Positions 1-11,396 are shown, counted from the stretch's first letter. The stretch is DNA of 64,000 nt from Pyrenopolyporus hunteri (GCA_902806595.1 CADCXC010000018.1:248001-312000), one strand, 5' to 3'. Numbers and translations are program-made. The notes: a model not told the origin generated them from the sequence alone.

Positions 1-218
1 AGCACCTCCGAGATGAGCCAATCAAGCTTCTTCTGTTCCGAGAAACTCTGGGCCTTCGGGGCTAGCTCCATGATCTCGAGCCAAGTTTTTATCTGATTAA
101 CTGGGCCCCCGAGGGACTGGATCCCGGAATCGTGGACGGGGCCATCGAGGAGAATGGCGAGAGCTTCGTTTAGCGTCTTTGTACCGGTACGGGACCTGTA
201 CGAAGTTAATCCCCTCAT
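1..218 (-). CDS. Possible 5' end of an unidentified gene running off the left edge
   Basis: An open minus-strand frame begins at the ATG whose complement is 216-218 and stays open for about 72 codons to the window edge; an in-frame stop lies just upstream (237-239). The translation reads like a genuine soluble helical protein, with segments such as LNEALAILLDGP, VNQIKTWLEIMEL and SEQKKLDWLISEV. I do not recognise the family. The start is the first ATG after the stop, but an upstream exon could replace it. A chance open frame of this length is possible, so confidence is moderate; the protein-like composition is the main argument. Confidence 0.4.
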   Translation of the reverse strand, partial: MRGLTSYRSRTGTKTLNEALAILLDGPVHDSGIQSLGGPVNQIKTWLEIMELAPKAQSFSEQKKLDWLISEV

Positions 219-2264
219 CTCCAGCAGTCGGGACAGTTATCATTATTCTGCGCTACAAGGTCTCGGTCCTTTTCATGTAGAGGGACATACCACCTCGAGG
301 CGAAACAATCCGAGTGGCTCGTTAAAAACTTACATTCCAGCACCGATAACGCGGAACTTTGTTCCTGGAGGTCCCGGTAGCGATGGGCCTTGACCCATGA
401 TGGCGGTGTCGCGCTCGCCAATAAGAATCCCACACAACTCCACGGGGCTGCGATTCGCGTATCGAACGTACAGATGTTCTCAAAATTTCGATCGTTCAGA
501 TGCCAATGGCGTCGTCCCAACCGAGAATGGTGTCATAACTGGTGACTACTGCTTCTTTATACTTTCGACAATCGCACCCCCGTACGCAGATCCCACCCTG
601 CCGCTACACGTCTGCAGGACGCCAAGGTTAGCAGAACGCGACGATGACGTCCGTTTCTCGAATATATTAACTTAGTTACGCCGATGTACTTCGTGGCTAA
701 ACCGCTTATACTAGGTACGCGTAGTCAAAACGTATCGCTGATCGTCCACTGCCGAACGGCTGAACCGGTCTACCCCCATGCCGCCCTACCCGGTATACCG
801 TAGACGGCGTCCGAAGAAGCTTGTTACTAGGAACGTTTATCATCTTCCCCAATAAGTTCCCCCAAAATCCCCAAAACTTTCCAGCTTCCGCCTCGACCGT
901 ATGCGGGGCGCCAAGCCGGCAGAAAGCAGATCCAGGGATGCGAGATGTGAGGTTCCTCAATGCTTATCATATGCCGGGGCAGACCAAGCTGAGCAAGATC
1001 AGCATAAATACTCTCGCGATAATATATAAAGTAGGCTGATCATCGCTCTCAGTTTCGCAAATTAGTAAACACACGGACTCTGTATGCCCGAGTAATGGTT
1101 CGAGTTGGTTACCGGGCTTAAATAACCCGGCGAAGCGGCAACGTTGCCCTTTGAATAACTTCTAATTTTGATAAAGCTTTCTAAATTCCTAGATAGCCTC
1201 TCAAGTCACATTCGGCGTGATAGAGCTCTTAGGGCCGAAAAACGGTAGTATTGCCCTTATCTTCGATTCCGAAATCGCTAAACGTAGCTCTGTTTATCTG
1301 ACCATCTGTACGCCTAATCTTTAACTTAGGTTATATTGTCAAGATAACTCGTAAGGGGAGTTTTGTCCGGATTAGGAAATCCCGGCAGAATGGAAGCTGA
1401 AATTCCCGGTGCGTTATTTAATCCGTGCGCGCCCTCGGTCCGGAGCGGGAGGTGGCCCGATTCAGGTACCCTAGGCTTATGTAAGGGTGATCGAAGGGTA
1501 ATTACGTAAGACAGCTTATGAGAATTCCGGCGCACGTCCCTCTGGCAACTCCCGCGGCTTCGTAAACATCAACACGGCCTTTCTTGGTCACATAGCCCAT
1601 GACTCTCACCAACGGATAACGAGATCTCGAGATCGCGGCAGGCTCCCGCCAAAACTTAGGGACGGTTATTGAGGCAGAAAAAGCTAGGCGAAGAGAAGCA
1701 AATCCGATGCCAAGAAGCCGAGCTTCGCCCTCGATGAGCATCACCCAGATGAGAGGGTAGAGCAGATCGCAAAAGCGGCATAGCCAAAGAATTTTATGCC
1801 TTATATTGGCACGCCATAACGTTCGAGAGCTATAAAATCTCGAAATAATGATATGATCCCTCCGAGCCGGTGGAACTATATGTCTATCAGCTAATCCGGT
1901 GCTAAGGATGGGAAGTCGGGTCTCTGCCAAGGTCATGAGGCATTTTACGATAGTCATCACGCCAAGTGGCTTAGGTGTGTCCACGAGTAATACATACATA
2001 TGTATGCGTAGAATGCTGACGAATTAAGGGCCAAGTGGGAAGAGGCATGATGGACATAACGAAGCTAGCGGTCTTCACAAAAATCCACATGGTTAATGCA
2101 AAGAACAACATTATCTCGTAGCCCCTATCCCCGACTTGTATCGAAGAATCAACAATACTTTAGGAGACAATGGAAAGACTCGTACGAGTTCTCTTCTGGC
2201 GAGCAACGTTATCTTTGTCAATTTCATAGACGCCGTTTCCTCTATACGTATGCTACTATAGGCC
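219..2264. other. GC-balanced stretch without a recognisable gene
   Basis: Short open frames occur on both strands here, the longest about 165 codons on the minus strand (1502-1999), but none shows a recognisable domain or protein-like composition. I see no RNA gene or repeat. It may be decayed sequence, as the adjoining relic suggests. Confidence 0.5.
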
Positions 2265-2288
2265 AGGGTTAGGGTTAGGGTTAGGGTT
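2265..2288 (+). repeat. Internal telomere-type repeat, four TTAGGG units
   Basis: Four perfect uninterrupted units of the fungal telomere hexamer (written AGGGTT in this register) lie in non-repetitive sequence on both sides. They could be a double-strand break healed with telomere sequence, a fusion scar, or a subtelomeric fragment. With normal sequence on both sides this is not the chromosome end. Confidence 0.85.
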
Positions 2289-2300
2289 ATCTACGGGTTG

Positions 2301-2778
2301 AGGAGTGGCACCCAACTTCGGACCCACCCACTCTCATACTCCTATACGTGCTACCATACTCTTCGGCCAGATGTTGAAGAGATGATTAAAAGATGGGGGT
2401 GAAAGTTCACTGGAGAAGGAACCCGGAACTATGAGACTATACTGGACGCTGATGACGTTATGGTCCTTCGGCCGCTGTATTCCCATATGGAACCGACGGA
2501 GCGGGTGAAGAGGTCGATCACGAAATGTCTGAAAATGCCTCGAGCAACTCGTTGGGATGGGAGTGTAAGAAAATCGGGGAGGATGGAAGTTCTAGAGAGG
2601 AACCGTCTCTAGACTCCTTTGGCGGTGATCAGCTCGTAAGCTCACTAGGGGTTCGCCGCACGAGCTGAACGAGACTTAGCATAAGATCATGCAGCGCATC
2701 GGTGACGTGAGTTATTCCCTCCAGCAGTCGATGTACGCCAAGTTTGTGGTCCTGCCTATCCGTGTAGCACCGCCCTAG
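2301..2778 (+). pseudogene. Decayed coding relic of unknown family
   Basis: A plus-strand frame (positions divisible by three) reads as protein from about 2301, is broken by TGA at 2400-2402, and continues to TAG at 2610-2612. Segments such as DVEEMIKRWG before the break, and GTRNYETILDADDVMVL and EPTERVKRSITKCL after it, are clearly protein-like. After stops and a frame change, another coding-like piece runs 2680-2778 (IGDVSYSLQQSMYAKFVVLP). Two breaks plus a shift suggest an inactivated gene. The TGA might instead be part of an intron, since GGTGAAAG there resembles a donor site. I do not recognise the family. Confidence 0.35.
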
Positions 2779-5077
2779 AATGTCAGGCCACCATACTATC
2801 TCGCAATCGGATGCAGGCTGCTATTTTTTCAGGAGCAGCCACAAGGTGTCTCGATCGCTTCATGGGGCCGTAAACTGAACCTAATCATCACCAGGCCTCA
2901 TAAGATCGATACTTGGCTCTCTATTCGTTCCTATTAGATCTCTGCCTATAATCTGAACCTTTAGAGGCAAGATTACTACTTACACGCGCACTTCCTCCTA
3001 CCCGTTTACAATCCCCGTTAGATCGATGTGCAACTATTTAAGATGGGATGAAAACCCGAGGATAGCGCCACTGTAACCGTTCGTGCCTAGACTGAACGTG
3101 AGGCGGCCTGTGCCAGGGTTATTACTTACATCCTTCTCACATCTTTAATATCACATGGTGCTTCCAGCGTGGAATCCGCGTAAGCACAGGCGACTGCCCT
3201 TCATGTAGGTGTATGTAAGTGTATGTTAGGCCATACCTTCGGAAAGAATCCTAGATACCGTCTTAGATGCCTATGCATTAGGCCTTCCCTCTTGCCTCGT
3301 GAGTCCCATTATAGGTAAGTGAGTAAGACGAGATTGCTTAATCGAGACCATTCCACGATGGTATTTTAACCGTTTACGAGGCATGAAAACGCGGTGACAA
3401 TCTCAAATCGTTTATAAAGCGGTACACTTATTATACTAACATAACTCCAGAGTCGGTTACCTGAGAGCACATTTAACCGTCGGGGTAATGAATTCAATAC
3501 TCATTATCTAAAGTTTTACGTTGATCTCAATGAGCGGTTGTTTGTCCGTCTTATTCCTTGAAGCTGTCATGCCACACGCCATAAACGTGGATTAGGGGCA
3601 GCGTAGGATTCTCTTCTAATGGTATTAGTACAGTGATGAACTTCGGAAATCTGGTGGAATGTCTAAGTAAAAGAGCTCTTTTACGATGGTAACTTGGGAT
3701 AATAACTCTCTTCGGCGTCTTACTGAGGGTTGAAACCCATCCTCATCCTGGGGATCACTCTTACCATCGTTTTTCAACCCCACACCGTTGTTGAGAAATT
3801 GGCCGCCCCCATGGAGTATGCTGTATGCTTACGCCGTCCTAGATCTCGTAAGAAAAGTCGGTTCGAGTCCTTCAACGTTCTATTAAGGTTGTCTGCGTTC
3901 ACCAGTGGCTACGTAGTCGCATCAGATCATATCGATTGACTGGCTCGGACAATTATGCCTGCTGACACGATCACAGTTGTTCTTGTTCCTTTCAAACGCC
4001 GAAATCCCGAGCGGATACACTTTTTGGAAAGATGAGGCCCCCAATCAAATATCGGACCACAATATGTTACATGCGTTGGAGCACGTTGCGGATTCCTCAC
4101 TGGCTTACGTGTGCTATGGGGTCGGCTAAGAGGCGGGAGGTTACAATACGACTTGGTGGCTTTTTACACGTTGAAATAATACTGTTTGTGGCTACCTGCC
4201 TTACGCCGGTATGATCATCGGTGTTCTCTCTCTATAGCGTGCCGTGTCCGTTCTGAATGTTGTCAAATCTTGTGCCCCTTTTCGGCCCATTGAAGAGCTC
4301 GAGATGACATTCGGCCGCGTCGGAAAGGTAGGTCGTAGTCGCTAGTTCGCTGTGTTCTTCTATCACACTTTCTTCTTTTCTGCTGCTCTGTCACCTTCCC
4401 TGGTTCTTCTCGAGCCCGTCTGTATCGTCGCCTGCAGGATCGTTAGGGTTGGTAGGTAATACCTAGTCCACGGAGTTCGCTTAGTCCGCTTAGTCACGAT
4501 AGTTCCCCGACGCACCAAAGCGTCGGGCTCTTCCTGAATGTCATGCCTTGATGGATCATAAGGTAGGGTAAAGGCGATTACCGAGCCAGCATTTTTCTTA
4601 CTTGCATGCTAGTCCCGATCTTAGAGGCATATATGCAGTACTGACGTATAGGGGGATTAAACCTTTCCGTATGCCAGGAGCTGAATTATTTGTCCTTTGT
4701 TCGGGGGAGGGTGAAGGGTATCGTTAGCACTGGTCTCCCTTAACAGTGGTTCCGTTCCTTTTGCGTAGTAAATATGAGTGTGCACCTGTCTGTACTTTGG
4801 GTGGGTGGGTTTTTTAGGCGGATGGTCAATGGTTTCAACATGGTTAGGACTTGGTGGATTTCGTCCATTTGTTCCACTATCAACTCGTGAAGCCGTCATC
4901 AATGTTCGCCTAAGCGTGTCCAGGGAGGTATTATATGGACCTCAGTTCTTGGCTGGATTGATGTGGGCCCCAGAATGAAGTTGTTAAGGCCGAAGCAAGG
5001 TTAATGCGGCTAGCTGCTTATAAAAGATTCTAGCACAGCTGCCAACATCCCGAAATCGGCTAAATCTTCGGATCTTA
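2779..5077. other. GC-balanced stretch without a recognisable gene
   Basis: Only short, composition-neutral open frames (81 codons or fewer) occur. I see no RNA gene, transposon terminus or tandem array before the tRNA at 5078. Confidence 0.5.
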
Positions 5078-5161
5078 GCATGAATGGTGTAGCGGTAACA
5101 TTCAACCCTTCCATCACTGAGATGTCAGGTTGAGCTCGGGGTTCGACTCCCCGTTCATGCA
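5078..5161 (+). tRNA. tRNA-Gly(UCC) with a 13-nt intron
   Basis: The cloverleaf closes fully. The 7-bp acceptor stem GCATGAA/TTCATGC ends with discriminator A at 5161. The D arm is GTGT/ACAT and holds an AGCGGTA loop. The anticodon stem is CAACC/GGTTG. The T arm is CGGGG/CCCCG around TTCGACT. The anticodon TCC lies at 5110-5112. The stem only closes if 13 bases, 5114-5126, are removed one base 3' of the anticodon, the canonical nuclear tRNA intron site. Internal A-box and B-box (GGTTCGACTCC) promoter elements are intact, so the gene looks functional. Confidence 0.93.
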
Positions 5162-5169
5162 ACGATTAA

Positions 5170-5175
5170 TTTTTT
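5170..5175 (+). terminator. RNA polymerase III oligo-T terminator
   Basis: A run of six T begins eight bases after the mature tRNA-Gly 3' end, the usual distance and form of a pol III stop. Confidence 0.8.
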
Positions 5176-6209
5176 CGCGCTCCCTCATTTTTATCTTTTC
5201 TTTTTACTCTTTGCAACCCAACTCACCTATTCTACGGTTTGACCGGGCTTCACTCTTACAAATTTTTCTATTTTAAACAGACGGAGTCACCATCGGCCGA
5301 TCGCAATTCTATGATGCCATTTTCTTCCTAATTTATTGATTGCTACTACGACTACATTACATCATAGATGCGGAATCGAAAAATAAAAAACTACATATCG
5401 ATTTTCCATGTGCCATGTGCTCGAGGTATAGGATTCCCATGCTCGATAAGAAACATCTGACGGCTGTGTGACGGTAGCAGAAGCAATCAATCGGCAATGA
5501 TGTAGCCCAGAGATTTTAATATAACGATCTACATCGGTACGCTACCTACTTTATACTAATTTTGAATACCACTCGGTATCCATATCTAAGCCACTCGACT
5601 TCCGATCCGTAGCACACACCATCGGATATTGACCATGTAGCTATCTTACGTTACGGCCTCCTCGTCCCACTTCTAGGCGCGTCTCGCTTCGCTTATGCCC
5701 ATCATCATCACCTACCGACTAGGGAACGGGTGTGCCTCGAGCTCCTGTTCGACATCATGGGGCTACCTGTACACTATATGTAGATGGTTTCTGTTACCCC
5801 CTTCGGATGGAGGAGGGGCCAATGCCGGTAGATTTTCGAACAGCTACCTACCTAGCTCCTCGTCGGGGCTTTCTCCCAAGCGATGGCCTTCGATCTTAAC
5901 CAAACTGCCGGGTCAGGGACAACGGCGAGCGACTTGGCCATCTTGGCGAGTCTCTAGGCTCTTTATTAAACCGTTGATTTAGACTAAAAAAGAAGCTCGC
6001 GTAGGGATCCCGCCTAGCTTAGCCCGCGCGACGGATCTCATCCGCAGCTAGCCTCAAAGCTCGGATCCATTCTTGACTTGATTCGGCACCCACTCGGTCG
6101 GTAGGTGATTAGAGGCCCACAGTCGGACGCGTTCACCCAATTTGGCTTTCACACCGGTCGAGTTTCATTACGCCACGAGACGTCGTGAATGGCCCATCTT
6201 CCGGCCCAG
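5176..6209. other. No recognisable gene
   Basis: A 95-codon plus-strand frame (5695-5982) and a short minus-strand ATG frame beneath it show no known domain. I see no transposon end or RNA gene. Confidence 0.45.
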
Positions 6210-6237
6210 AGCGTCCAAAGCGTCCAAAGCGTCCAAA
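6210..6237. repeat. Three tandem copies of a 9-bp unit
   Basis: AGCGTCCAA is repeated three times head to tail. The short array produces artefactual repeated residues in overlapping open frames, one reason I do not accept those frames as genes. Confidence 0.8.
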
Positions 6238-6654
6238 GAAGTTGCGAAGCGGGTGGCACAGAATAAGAGAACGGACGCGCTCGATGCGCTGCTGCAAGCA
6301 CCGTCAGCTTTCCGGCGTTGGTATGTACCCGTAGAACAGAGTAGCTCGGATTTTAGACGGATATGATCGGGATGCACGTTGGCTAGCGGCAGCGCTGTCA
6401 TTGGGCGGGACGGGCTCTGCCCAGACAACGCTCGAGTGATCGCGGAAGGGGAGGGGAGGGACACGCTGTCGGGGCCGAGTCGAGCAAGATCAGCAGGGGA
6501 ATGGGAGGGGATTAAGAATTCCTCGAGCCTACCCGTTCCCTCCTCCAGGGATTGGCATGATTGACAAGATTGACGTGATAGTCGTGATTGTCGTTCAAAT
6601 ACGAGAGCCTCACCATGCAAGACTATGCGAGCCGGCGGATATTGGAGACGCCTG

Positions 6655-6696
6655 GGAGGGGGGATATCTGGGATATTTGGGATATTCTGGATATTG
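6655..6696 (+). repeat. Degenerate GGGATATT tandem repeat
   Basis: About four to five imperfect copies of an 8-10 bp unit (GGGATATT, with CTGG variants) run head to tail. The following 90 bases contain further loosely related ATGGG-rich words, so the whole 6555-6850 stretch is of low complexity. Confidence 0.7.
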
Positions 6697-7527
6697 GCGG
6701 TACACCGACAGACGTGAAAAAACGGAGTCTGATGTGCCAAGCCTATAAACTACCACGCAGTATAAATTGAAATATGATTGGGACATATAAATGGGCTATA
6801 AATGGGATACAACTGGGATGTGGATGGGGCCGTGTATGGGGACGTGGCTCGATTGGGAACCGTCCCGGATCCGTTTGATTAATGGATGCGTTGCTCTGTG
6901 CCCATCACTTGGCTTCCCTCGGAGAGATCGTCGAACAGCGTCTCTCTCACGGGCGAGGTGGGACACGATCAGGAGACGTAGACGACCGCACCCGGTCCGT
7001 CTATCCCCTCTATCTCCCCAAAGAGGCACAAAAGAGGCCACTGGAACCTCTTTTAATTTTTTCTTGTTTAATTATTATCACAAGCGAAGCGGCGCCTCGC
7101 GATTTGCCAATACTCCCTCGCCCTCGCCCTCGCCCGCGCGCGGCCTGGCCAACAGGCCCGGCGATCGACTTTTTCCCTTTCTGATGTGTCTTTCGCTACC
7201 AAGGTTCTCCCATTCTCCCATTTCTCCCATTTTCCATCGAATTCCATTCCTGCGAATGGGGTTCTGATACGATATCGGCCGAAGAGGTATCCCGTGGGTC
7301 TTGGCTGCGTCTTTAACATCGCATCGTCGCAGAGGAGTGGTCAGACTCGGTAGGAGCCGACCATGCCGAATGGGACGGACATTCTAGGCGAGCACCACGT
7401 GGTAAACGTGGTCAGCTTCTGTCTTTGGCATATTCGGACGGGACAGGCTTCCTAAATAATTCCAAGCTAAAAGCTGTAGAACCGTGCTCGCCATTCGCTT
7501 AGACGGCAACACATTCCTGCTTACCTG

Positions 7528-7562
7528 GCGCAACCTAGGCGCAACCTGGGCGCAACCTGGAG
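7528..7562 (+). repeat. Three tandem copies of GCGCAACCTGG
   Basis: An 11-bp unit is repeated three times with one or two differences between copies. No gene context was found for it. Confidence 0.7.
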
Positions 7563-7739
7563 CAGCCAGGACGCGCTATTGGCAAAGACCCTTACATAGT
7601 GCTGTAGTAGCTCTAGTAGGCAGGTGGTGTCGGTGGGTCTCGTCAGCCAGCCATCGTGAAGTATTGATGGATCGTGCATTAGAGCCAAATTGGGATGGAT
7701 AGGATGGATATTAAGCTATATCCACATGAGAAGATCCCT

Positions 7740-8154
7740 CCCCCAAGGGACCTTGCTGAGCAACCCCCCCAGCATACAATTTCTAGTCTAGCTTCCCCGG
7801 AAGGGAGGGGAGAGAGCCATTACTTTTGAATTTTTATTCTTTTTTTTTCACCTCACACACAACACTCACGATCTTCTCTCTACCGCCTTAGCCACAGCTT
7901 CAACTAACTCTCCGTCATCCAACTTGACCTATTCACGTGTCGTGCCTCGTACGTAGCGAAAGAAGAATATAATCTAGCCGTACTCGAAACCCAATAGTGC
8001 TTGTAAGCAAAGCTCACCTTCGCTCCTCCGTCGCCCGAAAAGAGGTGCCGAAAAAGAGACCCCCCTCCTAACCTAATAGCTTATACAGGTGCACCTCCTC
8101 TGCCGGCTACTATAGCATTTTCACTCTCCCTACGAAATAAGCAAAGTCGACAAC
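7740..8154 (+). promoter_or_regulatory. Pyrimidine-rich putative promoter and leader of the zinc-ribbon ORF
   Basis: The stretch upstream of the 8155 ATG is rich in C and T, with CACACACAACACTCAC-type and CTTCTCTCTACC-type words. This is the composition usual around fungal transcription starts and 5' leaders. No exact start site or TATA box can be assigned. The call rests on composition and position only. Confidence 0.3.
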
Positions 8155-8274
8155 ATGCAGATGCATACGTGTGGCAACTGTGGAACCGAGTACACGACAG
8201 GCAGCTGTTGGTACTGCCATCCGCAAAACAGGCCTCAACCACCACCACAGGCGCAAACAGCACATACTCATTGA
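8155..8274 (+). CDS. Possible 39-residue zinc-ribbon microprotein
   Basis: ATG at 8155 in the context ACAACATGC opens a 39-codon frame ending in TGA at 8272-8274. The first 22 residues carry two CxxC knuckles, CGNC and CWYC, eight residues apart. This is the spacing of a minimal zinc ribbon that could bind one Zn ion through four cysteines. The tail is rich in Pro, Gln and His. A pyrimidine-rich leader precedes it and a long purine tract follows. No longer frame on either strand explains the block. It could also be one exon of a larger gene or an upstream ORF. The cysteine pattern is seen; zinc binding is inferred; the function is unknown. Confidence 0.42.
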   Translation: MQMHTCGNCGTEYTTGSCWYCHPQNRPQPPPQAQTAHTH

Positions 8275-8296
8275 GCGGATGAAGTCGTCTCCGCGT

Positions 8297-8412
8297 GAAT
8301 AAGGGGGAGGAGGAAGAGTAAAAGAAGGCAAGAAAGAAAAGAAAAGAAAAGAAGAGAAGAGAAGAGAAAAGAGGAAGAGTGGCTACTGGGTAAAAGGGAA
8401 GAGAAAAAAAAC
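8297..8412 (+). repeat. Long purine tract (GGAAGA/GAAAA-rich)
   Basis: About 115 bases are almost pure A and G on the plus strand, including a GAAAA/GAAGA microsatellite at about 8335-8370. It directly follows the zinc-ribbon ORF. The tract could form triplex (H-DNA) structure or be part of the 3' leader; no function is shown. Confidence 0.75.
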
Positions 8413-10898
8413 TTCAATTCGGATCCACGACCGTGGGACCAAGCCGTTCGTTTAGTCTCCCGTCGGGAGACTGCTTTACGAGAACATGTCATTTCCCCTC
8501 ACCGTTGCGCTTTGCGTCTTGCTCGTCCGCCGCTCGAGCCCATACTAGCAGGCGGCGCCCCCGGGACAAACGTACAACCAAATACCCTTTTATACAGAAT
8601 ACCCCCCCGATTCGAGCTTGGCGTATCGAATTCATTTTTGTTCTTCGCAACCGGCGCCGGATTCCCCTAATAGAACGCCGACGGGCGTTCTTCTTTTTTC
8701 TTCCTTTTTTCCAGTTTTACATACTCGAGGGCCCCGGGCGCCTCGGATTGGCCTCTGCTTCGAGGTCTTGATGCATTGGTAGCCTTCTGGCTAAAAGCTT
8801 TTACGAAGAGACGATCAGGGGGTTATTGAGGGTTATCAGTACCTCGGAGACAGTTGGCATTTACCGGCGTTATTATGATATCACTAAAGGGGCGGGCATA
8901 TAATTCAGGAAAAAATTTTCATGATTGTCAACGGAAAGCATTATTAATTCATTTTAGAAATCCCCCGGGGCCTAACTAGCATGCGATACCTCAGCCATTA
9001 AGAATGTCAGGCGCATGAAATTTAAATCTTCAAAATATATAGCTTTGTCTATACTATCCTTCAGCTACTGTAGTTTTTGCTCTTATTGCTTAATTCTAAT
9101 AGAATGGCATTTTTATCTTAGGATATCGAGATGGCACCGTGACACTACATTTTGGTTACCCGACAGCTTTTACATATTCGAACCACCTTTGCTTCATGCC
9201 AATCTATGCTTTACTACGCAGATATTTCAAGCTTTTTTCTAATTGACTGATAATAATAGCTCATCTTACCCAAAATATGCGCTCACGAACTTCACTATCG
9301 AGTTTAAGAAGCCCATGTCTAAGACGAACCAACCGTTCGAGCGGGCCCTATAGCCTAATGATGATCTCGAATCGTCTAGACACGGTCTTCCATAGTCTGT
9401 AGCTAATATGGCGATATTATGTCGTCACTATTCGCAGGACTACGTCTCGCCGAGGTGTAAGACTGCAGCTGGCAGAAAAACTCGGGACTTGTTCACCGCT
9501 GAGCTAGGAGAGGCGTATCCACACGGCCCTGGAGCTTGCATGTAAATGAGACCGAGGGGGAAAGAACCAAACGTTATACAATATGCAGCCTTGAGAACCA
9601 ATTCATTCTTTCTATTATTAGTGGTTCTAGACCATGCTCTCCAATATGATATCCTGTCGAAACGGGAATGTGACACGTATTTACACATGCGTAACTGACA
9701 GGGCACATAACATGGAGGCGGCCCCCTCCCCCTTGCCAGGGGGAGCTTCGAAAAAGGAAGAGAAGAGAAGAAAAAAAAAGAGCTTAATTTTATTTTAGCC
9801 TTTTCGGCAAGCTCTTCCCCACGGGGACGGTTCCAGCGTATCACGGCAGTGGTAGACGGAATAGTACAAGGCGATAGCGATTTCGGAAGCCAAGCCCGGC
9901 TCGAGCATGGACAGGCATGCGCTATAAAACCGACGAGAAGGGCCTGGCGCGCATAGCATGGTTCTTGTTGCCGGGTCGAGCAGACCCAAGCTTCCGTAGG
10001 ATTGTGCCAATAGCCTAGCGGCGGCCCATTGAGGTTCGGGATATGCGCCTTGGGTAGTACTACTGTAATTGTGACGCGAGTCGCGAGACTCGGAGTTTAG
10101 TTGTTCGGGGTGGCGTTGACAGCCCTGTCTAGAGTAAATATACCTAGGTAGTTACTTACCTAGCTAGGGACTACAATACCTTCAGTCCTTCACCGAAGAG
10201 CGCTAAGATACATACGTCCGATATGTCCGCTACTTAGGTTCGTGGTGCTGCAATACATCGACTACAAGCGGACGATAACATCCCAGGCTAGTACCTAGGC
10301 GGTGGGTATCATCGAATCCTAAACATGTCCAAGACTTTATTGCCAAATACCTTCCGACAACGGCGTCGACGACAAGGCGATATAACGGACCTTCAACATG
10401 TGAATTATATTAGAGAACGGCCGGGCCGTTGTAAGCTCCTCTGGGGAATATTAACGAAGCTCTCGATGCACCTAATTATATAACGACACCATAAACTCCC
10501 AAGGTGACGAGACCATGTCCCGGCTAATGGCCCTGGGTTATTATTACTTCCCACCGGTAGTGTGGCCATCGCAATTTAAATGCTATATTCGACTCCAACC
10601 CCCCGTCTCTCTGCCTAAGGGGAGATATACAACCAATGCCGAATCCCGCCGTGGCCCTGTAGAAGCATCGTCTTCGACCGGTGTAGTTAATTGACTCAGT
10701 TACGGATGGGAATCACGAAATACAGTCCCCAAGGTCGCAATTGTTAAGATTCCGCATATGCGTCATCTCGAAGTCCGAAATTAATCGATCCCACACCTTA
10801 GCACCTGGAAGCGAACGATCATCACCAATCATACTAGGCCCGCATGCGCGCGCATTCGCGTGCCGAGCTCTTCCCGCTAACCGCATCCTCCTCCAGCG
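8413..10898. other. No recognisable gene
   Basis: Open frames of up to 134 codons occur (for example 9440-9844 minus) but carry low-complexity Ser/Phe runs and no domain. TACCTAGGTA-type words occur at about 10138-10165. I found no RNA gene. Confidence 0.45.
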
Positions 10899-11396
10899 TC
10901 ACTCGGGTGAGAACGGGTTCCCAGACTGCTGCCTCTCGCGCTCAACGTACACCGCGGTGCCCGAGACCGAGACCTGAACGAACCCCCCTGCCACTGCGGC
11001 GCCAAGGTGCTTCTCGTCGAACACTAACCCGACCACTGCATTAGCCCCGCGCGCCACGCAGTCGCGGGTCAAGCGCTCGACAGCCTGGTCGCGCGCCCCG
11101 TACGTCGTGTGCGTGAGGTAGCGGACCTCGGCGCCGGTGGGCGCGGCTTTGAGCAGGGCCTTATAGTCTTTGAGCGCATAGGTAGTGGCGCCGTAGACGG
11201 CACCGAGGACGCTGACGACACGGTGCCCGGGAAGCGACGGCAACGTAGACGTCAGGATTGACGGCGCGGTGCAGTGGGGTTCCTGGTCCGGCCTCGAAGT
11301 ACCGAGGATTCCTGGGTGCGTGCTGGAAGGAGATAGTCGGTTGTTGGAAGAGGAGGGCGAGGGGATCATTAAGGTGGAGCGCCGGTTGGTCAGCAT
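10899..11396 (-). CDS. YbjQ-family (UPF0145/DUF74) protein, 165 aa
   Basis: Residues about 50-152 match the YbjQ-like fold: a VVSVLGAVYGATTYALKDY strand, a central AEVRYLTHTTYGARDQAVER helix start, the Ala/Gly-rich RGANAVVGLVFD turn and the closing GGFVQVSVSGTAVYVE strands. Bacterial YbjQ proteins are small (about 105 residues), form pentamers and are listed as putative heavy-metal-binding, but their role is unproven. Here the domain follows a 45-residue Ser/Pro/Asn-rich leader and ends in a short polar tail. The start is the first in-frame ATG; Met10 would also keep the whole domain. No intron is needed. It stands alone, about 1.6 kb from MsrA. Confidence 0.8.
   Translation of the reverse strand: MLTNRRSTLMIPSPSSSNNRLSPSSTHPGILGTSRPDQEPHCTAPSILTSTLPSLPGHRVVSVLGAVYGATTYALKDYKALLKAAPTGAEVRYLTHTTYGARDQAVERLTRDCVARGANAVVGLVFDEKHLGAAVAGGFVQVSVSGTAVYVERERQQSGNPFSPE

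Noticed and set aside
1502..1999. 165-codon minus-strand open frame
   Set aside because: No domain or convincing protein composition was recognised; adjacent frames are equally open.
5695..5982. 95-codon plus-strand frame and a short minus-strand ATG frame beneath it
   Set aside because: Neither has a domain; the minus frame stops after about 29 codons and an intron could not be justified.
6168..6740. 190-codon minus-strand open frame
   Set aside because: Its composition is driven by short tandem repeats (AGCGTCCAA and GGGATATT units), with repeated DAL and IPNIPDI words and no domain.
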